In this document: in pieces, positions 1 to 8,940 of the stretch
How positions within the stretch are numbered: position 1 is the stretch's first letter
Layout of the letters: every line of letters begins with the position of its first letter
Source: Gammaproteobacteria bacterium bin55
Lineage (GTDB): Bacteria; Pseudomonadota; Gammaproteobacteria; Pseudomonadales; Azotimanducaceae
DNA length: 48,499 nt
Reading direction: 5' to 3'
Assembly: GCA_002238665.1 (NCBI GenBank)
Contig: MPMU01000007.1
Span: forward strand, 1-48,499
Program-made: the position numbers and the translations under genes
The notes under the pieces: model-generated
Databases searched by the model: none
Told to the model about the DNA's origin: nothing
The model's input: the letters and a program-made list of their open reading frames with translations, nothing else

Positions 1-730
1 TCGCATGTAATTCGTTTCTATTTCTAATGGTTATGCGATAACATTCCTTACCAAGTTCGACAACCTTCTTCCTGCGACTAGTAGAACCCTTCTTAGCTCT
101 CGCCACCTTCCGTTGGAGTTGTTTCTTTCTCTTATCGTCGACTACACGTTTAGGAATCATGCTGCCGTCGGAAAGGATCGCCCTTTCCTTGACTCCCACA
201 TCGATACCAATAGCGTTGTCTAATCCTTTAAGTTCAGGTTCCACTTCACAGATCAAATTGACGTAAACGCCATTAGGGTACTTGACGACCCTGATTAACT
301 TAATCTGATCCTTCGAGCACCTCTCATCCAGTCTCCACCTAAAGAGGCCAATGCCCTTAATCTTAACTGAACCATACTTATCTTTGAATGTGGGCTTGAT
401 ACCCGACGCTTCAAATGACCTAAGACGTCCATAACTCTTGAATCTAGGGAAGCCTCCACGACTAAAGAAGTGCTTGTAAGACTTATCAAGTCTTAGTAAA
501 GCGGAACGCTGGCAACTAACATGAAAGTCAGAGAACTCTGGATCGTCCCTTCGTATCTCAGTAAGAGACTTGTATTGATCGTAAGCCGAAATCCCGACTC
601 CCGTCTTCTTGTAGCAGTCGATCCTTTCCTGCAACCCTGCATTGTACAGCTGTCTCTGTTGCTCTAGAAACTTATCTAGGTTAGCATGAGTCGGCGTAGA
701 CAGGAGGGCCTTGTAAGAGTAGGTTCTCAT
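1..730 (-). CDS. tnpB: TnpB-type RNA-guided nuclease of an IS200/IS605 (IS1341-like) element, partial
   Basis: I translated this open frame from the ATG at 728-730 to the left edge: 243 codons, 3' part missing. The N-terminus (MRTYSYKALL) and the following helix-rich region, with a Gln-rich stretch and the basic segment KSYKHFFSRGGFPRFKSYGR, are typical of TnpB/OrfB. The frame reaches the first RuvC-like motif (GIDVGVKERAILSDG, catalytic Asp) and the basic region after it. The remaining RuvC motifs, the zinc finger and any overlapping guide RNA lie outside the window. TnpB proteins are RNA-guided DNA nucleases that help retain their transposon. No tnpA is visible within the window. It lies 78 bp downstream of thrS on the same strand. 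Whether it is intact cannot be judged. Confidence 0.88.
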   Translation of the reverse strand, partial: MRTYSYKALLSTPTHANLDKFLEQQRQLYNAGLQERIDCYKKTGVGISAYDQYKSLTEIRRDDPEFSDFHVSCQRSALLRLDKSYKHFFSRGGFPRFKSYGRLRSFEASGIKPTFKDKYGSVKIKGIGLFRWRLDERCSKDQIKLIRVVKYPNGVYVNLICEVEPELKGLDNAIGIDVGVKERAILSDGSMIPKRVVDDKRKKQLQRKVARAKKGSTSRRKKVVELGKECYRITIRNRNELHA

Positions 731-754
731 GGTTCAAGTTTAGTCTTCATTCCG

Positions 755-780
755 TACTGAAGTGCTTTGGCACTTAAGTA
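755..780. repeat. Imperfect palindrome upstream of tnpB, probable left-end hairpin of the element
   Basis: The 26-bp sequence pairs as TACT, one mismatch, then AAGTGC around a TTTG loop with GCACTT, one mismatch and AGTA. It lies 25 bp upstream of the tnpB start. No T-run follows on the minus strand, so it does not look like a terminator for thrS. IS200/IS605 elements carry subterminal hairpins at their ends that the transposase recognises, and this palindrome has the right position and size. The exact left boundary between here and the thrS stop at 809 cannot be fixed by eye. Confidence 0.5.
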
Positions 781-808
781 TATAATTCCCTAATATTACC
801 TTGACGAT

Positions 809-2647
809 TTAGCAGAAATCCAACGAGCGTGTTTGAATCGTCTTGAGTAGCCTGGCCTCAAATTCATCCAGACTCATCGACTCCTGCTTCTTTACACCGT
901 ATCGTCGCAAGGTCACCGTTTGCTCCGTAGCTTCCCGCTGACCAACAACCAGTAGATTCGGGATTTTCTTCACAGTTCCGTCCCGTACCTTTTTGCTTAC
1001 TGTGTCACCTGTTGATCCAAGTTCGGCGCGCACATAATGACCGCGTAATCGATCAACGATCATAGATGCGTATGACTCAAACTCCGCAGACACAGTCAGT
1101 ACCTGCACTTGTACCGGCGACAACCATGTAGGAAAAGCACCACCGAAATGTTCAATCAGATACCCAACCATGCGTTCGTGTGTGGATAAGGGTGCGCGAT
1201 GAATCACATAGGGTGTGTGGTCCATGCCGTCCGAACCGGTATAGGCCAAGTCCATTCGACTTGGGATGGCAAAATCCAGCTGAACCGTACTCACCGATTC
1301 ATACCTCCCGGTTACAGTCGGAAACTGAACATCAATCTTCGGACCGTAGAACGCTCCTTCTCCCTTGGCAAACTCATAGTCTCGACCGAGTTCGTCCAAT
1401 ACCTCTGCAAGAACTTTCGTGCTCTTTTCCCACGCGGAAGGGTTGTCAACGTACTTTTCCTTGCCTTTCGGATCTTCCTCGTCCCAAGTCGAAAGTCGGA
1501 AGTAATAGTTCTTCAGACCCAGAATATCGTATGAGGTGTCGTATAAAGCAATAACGTTTCTGATTTCTTCTTTGAGCTGATCCTCTGTGCAATAAATGTG
1601 GGCGTCATTCATGCACATACCTCGCACGCGAACTAGACCTCCTACTGCACCAGATGCTTCAAAGCGATAGCAGTGCCCGTACTCTGCCAACCGTAATGGC
1701 AGATCTCGATAGGATCGAGGAACGGCATCAAAAATCTTGTGGTGGTGAGGACAGTTCATCGGCTTCAAAATGTAAACCTCTTTGATTTCCTCGCCATTCT
1801 CCTCTGAAACGTGCTCGTGAAGTTCCATGGGTGGATACATGTCATCAGCGTAGTATGGAAGATGACCTGTCGTCTCGTACAGTTCCTTCTTTGCGATGTG
1901 TGGAGTAGCGACCCGTTGGTATCCCGCTTTGAATTCCAGCTCTTTCGCCAGCTTCTCGAGTTCGTCTCGTATCACGGTTCCATTCGGCATCCATAGGATC
2001 AGTCCTCTCCCGACTTCATCATCAATCGAGAAGAGTTCCAACTCTTTGCCTAATTTCTTGTGATCGCGTTGCAGTGCAAGCTCATAGGCTTGGATGTGAC
2101 TGTCAAGCGCTTCCTTGTCAGGAAATGCCCAGGCGTAGATGCGAGTCATCATAGTGTTGTTTGAATCACCACGCCAATATGCTCCGGCGACGCTTCGCAG
2201 TTTGAAAGCATCCCTTGGGATATCCTTGGTCGTATCTACATGAGGTCCCTCGCACATATCAACGAAGGGTCCGTTGCGATAGAAAGTCAGAGTGTCTAGT
2301 TCGTTCTTTTGTACAAGTTCCTCGGCATATTCTTTTTTATAAGGCTCACCCATCTCGCTAATGCGTCCGTAGGCTTCTGAAACACTCAATTCTTCTCGAT
2401 AGAAACGCTGTCCTTTCTTAAGGATCTTTTTCATGCGCCTCTCAATTTCCGGAAAGTCCTCGTCGGTGATCGGACTACTCAGTACAAAGTCATAGTAGAA
2501 GCCATCGGCGATTGGAGGTCCAAATCCCAATGTAGATCCTTCACGAATTTCAAGTACAGCCTGTGCAAGCACATGCGCAAGGCTATGTCGCATACGATAT
2601 AGAAGATCACTGTCTTCTTGGCTATTCAAGCTTGATTCTGCGTTCAC
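809..2647 (-). CDS. thrS: Threonyl-tRNA synthetase lacking the N-terminal TGS domain
   Basis: Charges tRNA-Thr with threonine in the cytoplasm. The protein has 612 residues and begins directly at the editing domain: the HSLAH motif is at residues 21-25, whereas in the E. coli enzyme it is near residue 73. The usual TGS domain of about 60 residues is therefore absent. The rest of the editing site (CEGPH), the class II catalytic core with zinc ligands (MNCPHHH, DAHIYC, VIHRAPL) and the C-terminal anticodon-binding domain are present. The start is GTG at 2647 with no clear ribosome-binding site. The upstream frame stays open a short way but has no ATG, GTG or TTG. It follows acnA by 59 bp. The usual downstream partner infC is not here; a tnpB element follows instead. 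Confidence 0.95.
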   Translation of the reverse strand: MNAESSLNSQEDSDLLYRMRHSLAHVLAQAVLEIREGSTLGFGPPIADGFYYDFVLSSPITDEDFPEIERRMKKILKKGQRFYREELSVSEAYGRISEMGEPYKKEYAEELVQKNELDTLTFYRNGPFVDMCEGPHVDTTKDIPRDAFKLRSVAGAYWRGDSNNTMMTRIYAWAFPDKEALDSHIQAYELALQRDHKKLGKELELFSIDDEVGRGLILWMPNGTVIRDELEKLAKELEFKAGYQRVATPHIAKKELYETTGHLPYYADDMYPPMELHEHVSEENGEEIKEVYILKPMNCPHHHKIFDAVPRSYRDLPLRLAEYGHCYRFEASGAVGGLVRVRGMCMNDAHIYCTEDQLKEEIRNVIALYDTSYDILGLKNYYFRLSTWDEEDPKGKEKYVDNPSAWEKSTKVLAEVLDELGRDYEFAKGEGAFYGPKIDVQFPTVTGRYESVSTVQLDFAIPSRMDLAYTGSDGMDHTPYVIHRAPLSTHERMVGYLIEHFGGAFPTWLSPVQVQVLTVSAEFESYASMIVDRLRGHYVRAELGSTGDTVSKKVRDGTVKKIPNLLVVGQREATEQTVTLRRYGVKKQESMSLDEFEARLLKTIQTRSLDFC

Positions 2648-2706
2648 TTTTCGATTGGTGAGTTTTGGGTTTTTCTTAGATAAACAATCAGTAATATAGT
2701 TGCCGC

Positions 2707-5379
2707 TTACGCAGCTTTTTCAATCAAGTCGTTCAACACGTACTGCAGAATACCGCCACATTTAAAGTACTCGATCTCGTTCTCGGTATCAATCCGACTC
2801 CGAACGGAGATAGTTTCGCGAGAGCCATCTTCCCGTTCTATGGTCATTTGCATCAGTTCTCTGGGCCTGATCGGCGCATCTTCTTCGATCCGTGAAATCG
2901 AGACTTTCTCAAGACCTGTCAATTTCAAACTTTGACGGCTTTCATCTTCCAAAAACTCGAGTGGCAGTACTCCCATACCCACAAGATTGGACCGATGAAT
3001 TCGTTCAAAGGATTCGGCGATGACTGCTTTGATCCCTAGGAGACGCGTACCTTTTGCTGCCCAGTCACGGCTCGACCCGGTCCCATATTCTCGACCTGCG
3101 ATGACGACAAGTGGAGTGCGTTCACCCATATAACGTACCGCCGCGTCATAAATCGAAAGTTCATCTTCTGACGGGATGTGGATGGTAAAACCACCTTCTC
3201 GATGCTTGACCATTTCATTCCGAATGCGAATATTCCCAAAGGTCCCTCGCATCATGACCTCGTGATTTCCACGACGAGACCCAAATGAATTGAAGTCAAC
3301 TACCTGAACGCCTCGTTGCTGAAGGTACTCGCCAGCAGGACTAGTAGGTTGAATTGCACCAGCCGGCGAAATGTGATCAGTGGTAACTGAATCACCAAGC
3401 ATTGCCAAGATCCTTGCATCTTGAACCTCTACGCTTTGATCTAAGTCCCCACCGGCTTGGAAAAACGGTGGTTGTTTGATATAGGTGGATTCATCCCAAG
3501 AGTAGGTACCACTCGTATCCACCCTAACTTCCTGCCAGGCTTTCGTGCCACTAAACACATCAGCGTATTGACTGGAAAACATTCCCGCTGAGATCTGATT
3601 GACTACCTGTGACACTTCCTCTGAACTCGGCCAAATGTCGCGTAAATAGACATCCTCATTTTGGTTACCTTGTCCCAGTGGTTCGTTGTCTAGGTCAATC
3701 TTGACAGAGCCAGCCAGAGCATATGCAACCACGAGGGGCGGAGATGCTAACCAGTTGGTTTTGACTTCTTGATGCACTCTGCCTTCGAAGTTGCGATTAC
3801 CTGACAGTACCGAGGCGACGACTAGCTCACCCTCTGCTATGGCCTTCGATATATCTTCAGGTAAGGGACCAGAGTTTCCAATACACGTTGTACAACCGTA
3901 TCCGACCAAATTAAATCCAATCGCATCTAACGACTCTTGTAGGCCAGTCCGATTCATGTACTCAGTTACAACCTTAGATCCAGGTGCAAACGAAGTCTTC
4001 ACCCAAGGTTTGACTTGCAGACCTCGCTCCAGTGCTTTTTGTGCGACCAGTCCAGCACCTAGCATGACGGCGGGATTAGATGTGTTTGTACAAGACGTAA
4101 TCGCCGCGATGACCACATCGCCGTGATTGAGTTCGTAGTCTTCCCCGACTTTAACTGAATTCTCTAGCGTATCTTGTTTGGCTTGAATCAACGCGCTTTC
4201 AAATGCTGTAGGAACATTGGCCAATCTGACACGGTCTTGCGGTCTCTTTGGCCCTGCTAACGATGGCTCAATCGTGTTTAGATCAACTTCGAGTGTAACT
4301 GAAAACTGCGGTTCATTGTCTTCATCTCGCCACAGCCCTTGAGTACGAGCATAGCTCTCTGCTAATTCGATCGATTCTGCTGGGCGGGAAGTCAGTTTGA
4401 GATAACGGATAGTTTCCTCATCCACCGGGAAGAAGCCACAGGTAGCACCATACTCAGGTGCCATGTTTGCAATCGTTGCACGATCAGCCAGCGACAGATA
4501 GTCGAGCGCAGGACCGAAGAATTCAACGAACTTTCCTACGACTCCCTGTTCTCTCAAAATCTCAACTACTCGAAGAACCAGGTCGGTCCCGGTAATGCCA
4601 TCTCTGAGTTTTCCGCTCAGTCGCACACCTACAACCTCGGGAATCAACATTGAAATAGGTTGACCGAGCATAGCCGCTTCCGCTTCGATACCTCCAACAC
4701 CCCAACCGAGAACACCCAAGCCATTGACCATGGTAGTGTGACTGTCGGTACCGACTAATGTATCCGGATAGGCTGTAATCTCACCATTTTCTTCTTTAGT
4801 CCATACGACTTTCGATAGATATTCCAGATTTACCTGATGACAAATGCCTGTCCCAGGAGGGACAACTCGGAAATTATTAAACGTCTGTTGGCCCCATCTT
4901 AGAAACCGATAACGTTCTCTATTTCGTGCCATTTCTTTCTCTACATTGGCATCGAAAGCTAAATCGTCGCCAAAATGATCCACCATCACAGAGTGGTCAA
5001 TGACCAAGTCCACCGGGGCGATTGGATTGATTATGTCAGGATTCAAACCAGCCTGTACAGTAGATTCACGCATCGCCGCTAGATCAGCTACAGCTGGAAC
5101 ACCAGTGAAATCCTGCATTAGAACCCGTGCAGGTCGATACGCGATATCTTTCTCACCAGGAGGCTTGTCCACACAACTACCCAGCGTCTTAATATCGTCC
5201 TTGCTGACAGAAACTCCGTCCTCAAAACGCAAGAGATTTTCAAACAGAACTTTCAGGGACCTAGGCATCCGCTCAATCGAACCTGCGCCATTTGCGGCAG
5301 CGACGTTCAGGTCGTAGTACGTGTATTGGCTACTGCCTACTACTAATTTCTGCCGACAATTAAATGAATCTCTCGACAT
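2707..5379 (-). CDS. acnA: Aconitate hydratase A
   Basis: Isomerises citrate to isocitrate via cis-aconitate in the TCA cycle, in the cytoplasm. The protein has 890 residues, the normal length for the AcnA/IRP1 type. The three Fe-S ligand cysteines are visible in the motifs CTNTSNP and GYGCTTCIGNSGP, and the C-terminal swivel domain carries SSRDWAAKG. AcnA-type enzymes share fold and cluster with iron-regulatory proteins. The ATG at 5379 has a strong ribosome-binding site, AAGGAG, 7 nt upstream. A 139-bp gap separates it from ggt, so it may have its own promoter. thrS follows on the same strand. Confidence 0.97.
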   Translation of the reverse strand: MSRDSFNCRQKLVVGSSQYTYYDLNVAAANGAGSIERMPRSLKVLFENLLRFEDGVSVSKDDIKTLGSCVDKPPGEKDIAYRPARVLMQDFTGVPAVADLAAMRESTVQAGLNPDIINPIAPVDLVIDHSVMVDHFGDDLAFDANVEKEMARNRERYRFLRWGQQTFNNFRVVPPGTGICHQVNLEYLSKVVWTKEENGEITAYPDTLVGTDSHTTMVNGLGVLGWGVGGIEAEAAMLGQPISMLIPEVVGVRLSGKLRDGITGTDLVLRVVEILREQGVVGKFVEFFGPALDYLSLADRATIANMAPEYGATCGFFPVDEETIRYLKLTSRPAESIELAESYARTQGLWRDEDNEPQFSVTLEVDLNTIEPSLAGPKRPQDRVRLANVPTAFESALIQAKQDTLENSVKVGEDYELNHGDVVIAAITSCTNTSNPAVMLGAGLVAQKALERGLQVKPWVKTSFAPGSKVVTEYMNRTGLQESLDAIGFNLVGYGCTTCIGNSGPLPEDISKAIAEGELVVASVLSGNRNFEGRVHQEVKTNWLASPPLVVAYALAGSVKIDLDNEPLGQGNQNEDVYLRDIWPSSEEVSQVVNQISAGMFSSQYADVFSGTKAWQEVRVDTSGTYSWDESTYIKQPPFFQAGGDLDQSVEVQDARILAMLGDSVTTDHISPAGAIQPTSPAGEYLQQRGVQVVDFNSFGSRRGNHEVMMRGTFGNIRIRNEMVKHREGGFTIHIPSEDELSIYDAAVRYMGERTPLVVIAGREYGTGSSRDWAAKGTRLLGIKAVIAESFERIHRSNLVGMGVLPLEFLEDESRQSLKLTGLEKVSISRIEEDAPIRPRELMQMTIEREDGSRETISVRSRIDTENEIEYFKCGGILQYVLNDLIEKAA

Positions 5380-5518
5380 AGCAGTCTCCTTTCAAAGGTT
5401 CGTGTTTCTATTGAGGTGGTTGGTGCACCGACCTTGCTAGTGGTGCCTGTGGAATTTTAGTGAGCGAGGGAAATTTGAGTGGCTTGATTTGCCTCTTTGA
5501 TGCGTGAAATTGCCTCAA

Positions 5519-7189
5519 TTAGTATGCGGCAGCACTGCCAGCGTTCCTCGGGTCACTGACAGCGATGATCTTCGTATCAGCAACGCCGATCTGATTGACA
5601 TCCCCAATTACTGGTCTTGAATGCCAATTAATGTGACCTCGCTCTTTGAGGCGATCGATTACCGATTCATCGAATCCATTTTCCATGCTGATAAAATCTG
5701 GTAACCACTGGTGATGGAACCTAGGGCTTGCAACGGATTGTTCAATCGTTTGTCCATGTTCAATGACATTCAACACAACCTGAAGAATCGACGTGATGAT
5801 GGTCGACCCGCCCGGTGTGCCGGTTACCAGCACTACATCTCCATCTTTCTTGACAATCGTCGGTGTCATTGAACTCAACATTCGTTTACCTGGTTCGATT
5901 GCATTGGCCTCCGCACCAACCAATCCAAAGACGTTGGGTGTTCCAGGTTTCGCGGAAAAGTCGTCCATTTCATTGTTTAGAAGGAATCCAGCACCTTCTA
6001 CCACGATTCCACTCCCATAACCGGTGTTAATTGTGGTTGTCAGACTCACTGCAAAACCATCTTTCTGGTAAACCGAAAGATGTGTGGTTTCCTCAGATTC
6101 AAGGGGAATTTGACCGAAAGACGTATCTGCTGACGTTGAAGCTTTGGTTGGATCGAAATCTGCTATCCGTTCCTTCGCATACGCCTTTGATATGAGTGTC
6201 TCTATCGGAACTGGATAAAAATCAGAATCCCCTAAATGCTGAGATCGGTCCGCATAAGCTCGGCGTTCGACCTCAATCATAGCGTGCATGGTTTCCACAC
6301 TACCGAATCCATACTGGCTCAAGTTCATTGATTCGAGCATGTTCAACATCTGTACCAGTAACACACCTCCAGAAGAGGGAGGAGGCATGGAGTAGATCTC
6401 ATAATCTTTGTACGAGCCTTTTATCGGCGAACGCCATTCAGAGGAATAGTTAGCCAAATCTTGTTCGCTGATCAGACCATCGTTGGTTGCCATCTGCTGA
6501 ACGATCATTTTTGCGGTTTCGCCTTTATAGAAGCCAGCTACACCTTCTGCCGAAATTCGTCTTAAAGTCAGGGCTAGATCAGGCTGTGCAAAATTCTCGT
6601 TCGGGTCATAGGTGCTACCATCCATCTTCAGGAACACTTTGGCACTTGACGGATGGCGTGACCATGTGTCCTTGCGTAACGCGATCCGTCGTGCAATATC
6701 CTCGGGAAGGGCAAATCCATTTTCAGCCAGGTTTATTGCAGGTGCTAGTACTCTAGCTCGGTCCATCTTTCCATACCGCTCTAAGGCAGAGAGTAATCCA
6801 TGTACAGAACCGGGAACACCAGATGACAGGTGACTCGCAAGCGCAAGTTCTGCGGCGTATTCACCTTCTACCAGGAACATGTCTCGAGATGCTTTCATGG
6901 GAGCTCGTTCTCGATGGTCGTTTGTTACAACAGTCCCATCCGGCAGATGAATCACCATGAATCCACCGCCTCCGATATTTCCTGCGGCTGGATAGGTGAC
7001 AGCAAGCGCGAACGCAGTCGCTACTGCTGCGTCTACCGCATTTCCACCGTCCTGAAGTACTTCCAAGCCGACGTTTGTCGCCAACATAGAGCGCGAGGAA
7101 ACCGCGCCCTCTGTACCCACACTTGTATTGCCACTCGTAGGGATAGTGAGTACCAGCATCCCAAAGGCAAACGCCAAAGCTGCTTTCAT
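5519..7189 (-). CDS. ggt: Gamma-glutamyltransferase, exported
   Basis: Ntn-hydrolase that cleaves or transfers the gamma-glutamyl group of glutathione and related compounds in the periplasm. The open frame extends upstream to 7471 inside rbsK, but the ATG at 7189 is the likely start: it follows the rbsK stop by 25 bp, has AGGA about 6 nt upstream, and gives a signal peptide (MKAALAFAFGMLVLTIPTSG). That makes 556 residues, normal for the family. Family landmarks are GGNAVDAAVA near residue 48, NIGGGGFMV, the autocatalytic processing site ETTHLSV with the nucleophile Thr at residue 368, and PGGSTIITS near the small-subunit oxyanion region. It should mature into large and small subunits. Confidence 0.93.
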   Translation of the reverse strand: MKAALAFAFGMLVLTIPTSGNTSVGTEGAVSSRSMLATNVGLEVLQDGGNAVDAAVATAFALAVTYPAAGNIGGGGFMVIHLPDGTVVTNDHRERAPMKASRDMFLVEGEYAAELALASHLSSGVPGSVHGLLSALERYGKMDRARVLAPAINLAENGFALPEDIARRIALRKDTWSRHPSSAKVFLKMDGSTYDPNENFAQPDLALTLRRISAEGVAGFYKGETAKMIVQQMATNDGLISEQDLANYSSEWRSPIKGSYKDYEIYSMPPPSSGGVLLVQMLNMLESMNLSQYGFGSVETMHAMIEVERRAYADRSQHLGDSDFYPVPIETLISKAYAKERIADFDPTKASTSADTSFGQIPLESEETTHLSVYQKDGFAVSLTTTINTGYGSGIVVEGAGFLLNNEMDDFSAKPGTPNVFGLVGAEANAIEPGKRMLSSMTPTIVKKDGDVVLVTGTPGGSTIITSILQVVLNVIEHGQTIEQSVASPRFHHQWLPDFISMENGFDESVIDRLKERGHINWHSRPVIGDVNQIGVADTKIIAVSDPRNAGSAAAY

Positions 7190-7214
7190 AGGTCCTAGGT
7201 GCCTTATCAGTTGG

Positions 7215-8114
7215 TCAGCTAAGCGTTTTTTTAAATTCTTTGAACTGTGATGTGGTCGGGATTGAGACGCCGGCCCCTGGTTTCGTAACTGCATAAGCTC
7301 CTGCAATAGATCCGTGTTGTATGGCCTCAAGCATATCGTCACCGCGAAGAACGCTAGCCATGAAATAGCCGATGAATGCATCTCCAGCGGCCGTCTCGTC
7401 GACGGCTTGAACTTTGAATGCTGGTAGTTGATGTCGTAGGCTTCCAAGTCCATAACGCAACCCGTCTGCACCTTCCGTCAAAACGACATGTGTGTCAGGA
7501 TATCTTGCGCAAAGAACCTCAAGAGACTCAATTGGATTACTGGTGGCGCTTAATGCGCCTGCCTCAATTTCATTGACGATTAATATCTCAACATTCGCTA
7601 GATCGTAGTTTTGTTCTCGCCCGTCCACCGGTGCGACGTTGAACGCTACATGCCCCCTATGTTTAGCAGATAGCTCAAGTACCGTCTCGAGATCATTGAT
7701 TTCGTTTTGCAGTAAAAGCCAATCATCGTCCTGCATACTTCGGACTACTTTTTCCATCATATCAAGGGAAATTCGCCGATTGGTACCGCCTGCGATAACG
7801 ATTGAATTCTGACCGGCCTCATCCACCTGAATCACTGCATGACCTGTTTCACCGTCAAGAAGAACAAACACACCATCTGCGTTTACACCGCCGTCACAGA
7901 GGACATCTATAAGCCACGCACCATCCTCACCAAGACACCCATGGTGATAAACATCCGCACCTGCTTTTGCAGCCGCGAGAGATTGATTTGCACCTTTACC
8001 GCCTGGGTAAATAGCGAAAGACTTACTGGAAACAGTTTCGCCAGCGGTAGCTATTTTGTCTACTTGATAGACCCTATCGATACACAGGGATCCTAAATTG
8101 AGAAGGCGAGGCAA
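7215..8114 (-). CDS. rbsK: PfkB-family sugar kinase, ribokinase-like
   Basis: ATP-dependent kinase, most likely acting on ribose or another free sugar or nucleoside. The 299-residue protein has the N-terminal Gly-Gly motif (YPGGKGANQSLAAAKAG), which is characteristic of ribokinases, and the C-terminal PfkB signature DETAAGDAFIGYF with the catalytic Asp in AAGD. The only reasonable start is TTG at 8114, since a stop lies two codons upstream; the ribosome-binding site (AGAAGA) is weak. No sugar transporter or rbs regulator is nearby, so the substrate is inferred from the family only. ggt starts 25 bp downstream. Confidence 0.88.
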   Translation of the reverse strand: MPRLLNLGSLCIDRVYQVDKIATAGETVSSKSFAIYPGGKGANQSLAAAKAGADVYHHGCLGEDGAWLIDVLCDGGVNADGVFVLLDGETGHAVIQVDEAGQNSIVIAGGTNRRISLDMMEKVVRSMQDDDWLLLQNEINDLETVLELSAKHRGHVAFNVAPVDGREQNYDLANVEILIVNEIEAGALSATSNPIESLEVLCARYPDTHVVLTEGADGLRYGLGSLRHQLPAFKVQAVDETAAGDAFIGYFMASVLRGDDMLEAIQHGSIAGAYAVTKPGAGVSIPTTSQFKEFKKTLS

Positions 8115-8150
8115 GTGTTAGGGTTCTTCTGAGTTGAGAAACATTGCAAT

Positions 8151-8417
8151 TTAACCACCTTCGATCCGGTGCATGAAGAAAACCTCACTATTGGGACCGA
8201 TTTTCTCAAGCCAAGCATCTTGGTAGATCTGTCCATCTATCGCGACAGCAGTCTTGTTGAGTACTTCCTCAATTCCAGGCCATTTGCTGTCTAGTGCACG
8301 CACCAACGAGCGAAAGGAATTGCATTCCACAGTTAATTCCCTAGTGCCATCGGTATGCTGCATCAAGTGATCTGGAAAGGTAACGCTTGCCATTGGACTC
8401 AACCTAAGTTTGGACAT
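8151..8417 (-). CDS. MoaD/ThiS-like ubiquitin-fold sulfur carrier protein
   Basis: Small protein of 88 residues ending in Arg-Ile-Glu-Gly-Gly. The C-terminal Gly-Gly, the beta-grasp-like pattern (short strands, a helix around FRSLVRALDSKWPG, then IDGQIY) and the length match the MoaD/ThiS family, whose terminal glycine is thiocarboxylated to donate sulfur. ATG at 8417 is the first start, but the internal ATG at 8393 (MASVTFPDHL) fits the family better and has AGGTTGAG upstream. No moaE, thiG, moeB-like activator or cysteine-synthase partner is next to it. The target (molybdopterin, thiamine, cysteine or a protein) is unknown. A molybdenum hydroxylase is encoded 6 kb away. Confidence 0.75.
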   Translation of the reverse strand: MSKLRLSPMASVTFPDHLMQHTDGTRELTVECNSFRSLVRALDSKWPGIEEVLNKTAVAIDGQIYQDAWLEKIGPNSEVFFMHRIEGG

Positions 8418-8625
8418 CTGAATTTTATTTCGTGGGTTTCTAGTTCAACCAAAGGCAATCCTAAAAATCCTTGTAGCGTTGAGTCCATGCAGTTACCTGC
8501 TGGTTTGCACAGACTCGTTGTCTAAATTCCAAGAGCATTGCTTAGCTCTACCGAGAAGATTTCCGGCGTGCTGGATTTTGCACCATCTAAAAGAAATTGG
8601 TGAAGATCTAGATTCACTGTTCAGC

Positions 8626-8892
8626 TCACTCCTTGTCCTTAGAAAACTCCTTTTCCCATTGAAGATCGTAAAACTCATACAAAAGTGCTTCTTTGAGGAT
8701 TTCCCGAAGTTCGTCCGAGAGTAAATCTGTCTGAATATAGATTCTTCGCAGGCGGTCCCTAGGTGGCTCACTTTGAAGAGTAAGAGACTTTTCAAGTTCC
8801 ACAACCAAGCGGTCGAGACTCTCGACCATCTGAATGGCCTTATGTGCATTTTCTTTGACTTTTTCGTTGTCGGACAATTCATAATGGCTCAT
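8626..8892 (-). CDS. Small helical protein of unknown function, last gene of the yhaO-yhaN operon
   Basis: I do not recognise this 88-residue protein. The ATG at 8892 is preceded by a perfect AAGGAG 8 nt upstream, which makes it a convincing gene and not a shadow; an overlapping 129-residue frame has no such site. It lies 48 bp downstream of the YhaN-like ATPase on the same strand and is probably co-transcribed. The sequence is highly charged and predicted by eye to be almost wholly alpha-helical (MVESLDRLVVELEKSLTL, then LSDELREILKEALLYEFYDL). There is no signal peptide, membrane segment or Cys pair. A structural or regulatory partner for the neighbouring ATPase-nuclease pair is a possible role, inferred from position only. 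Confidence 0.72.
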   Translation of the reverse strand: MSHYELSDNEKVKENAHKAIQMVESLDRLVVELEKSLTLQSEPPRDRLRRIYIQTDLLSDELREILKEALLYEFYDLQWEKEFSKDKE

Positions 8893-8940
8893 TCTTTAAT
8901 CTCCTTGTTTGTAAACCTAGCATTTCGCAATCGCCGGGAA

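Noticed and set aside
7190-7471. N-terminal extension of ggt into rbsK
   Set aside because: The extra 94 residues are unlike any gamma-glutamyltransferase and hide the signal peptide; the internal ATG with AGGA is preferred.
8493-8882. 129-residue minus-strand frame that overlaps the small helical gene
   Set aside because: No ribosome-binding site, odd composition with many Cys, Trp and Ser; the overlapping 88-residue frame has a perfect ribosome-binding site and fits the operon.
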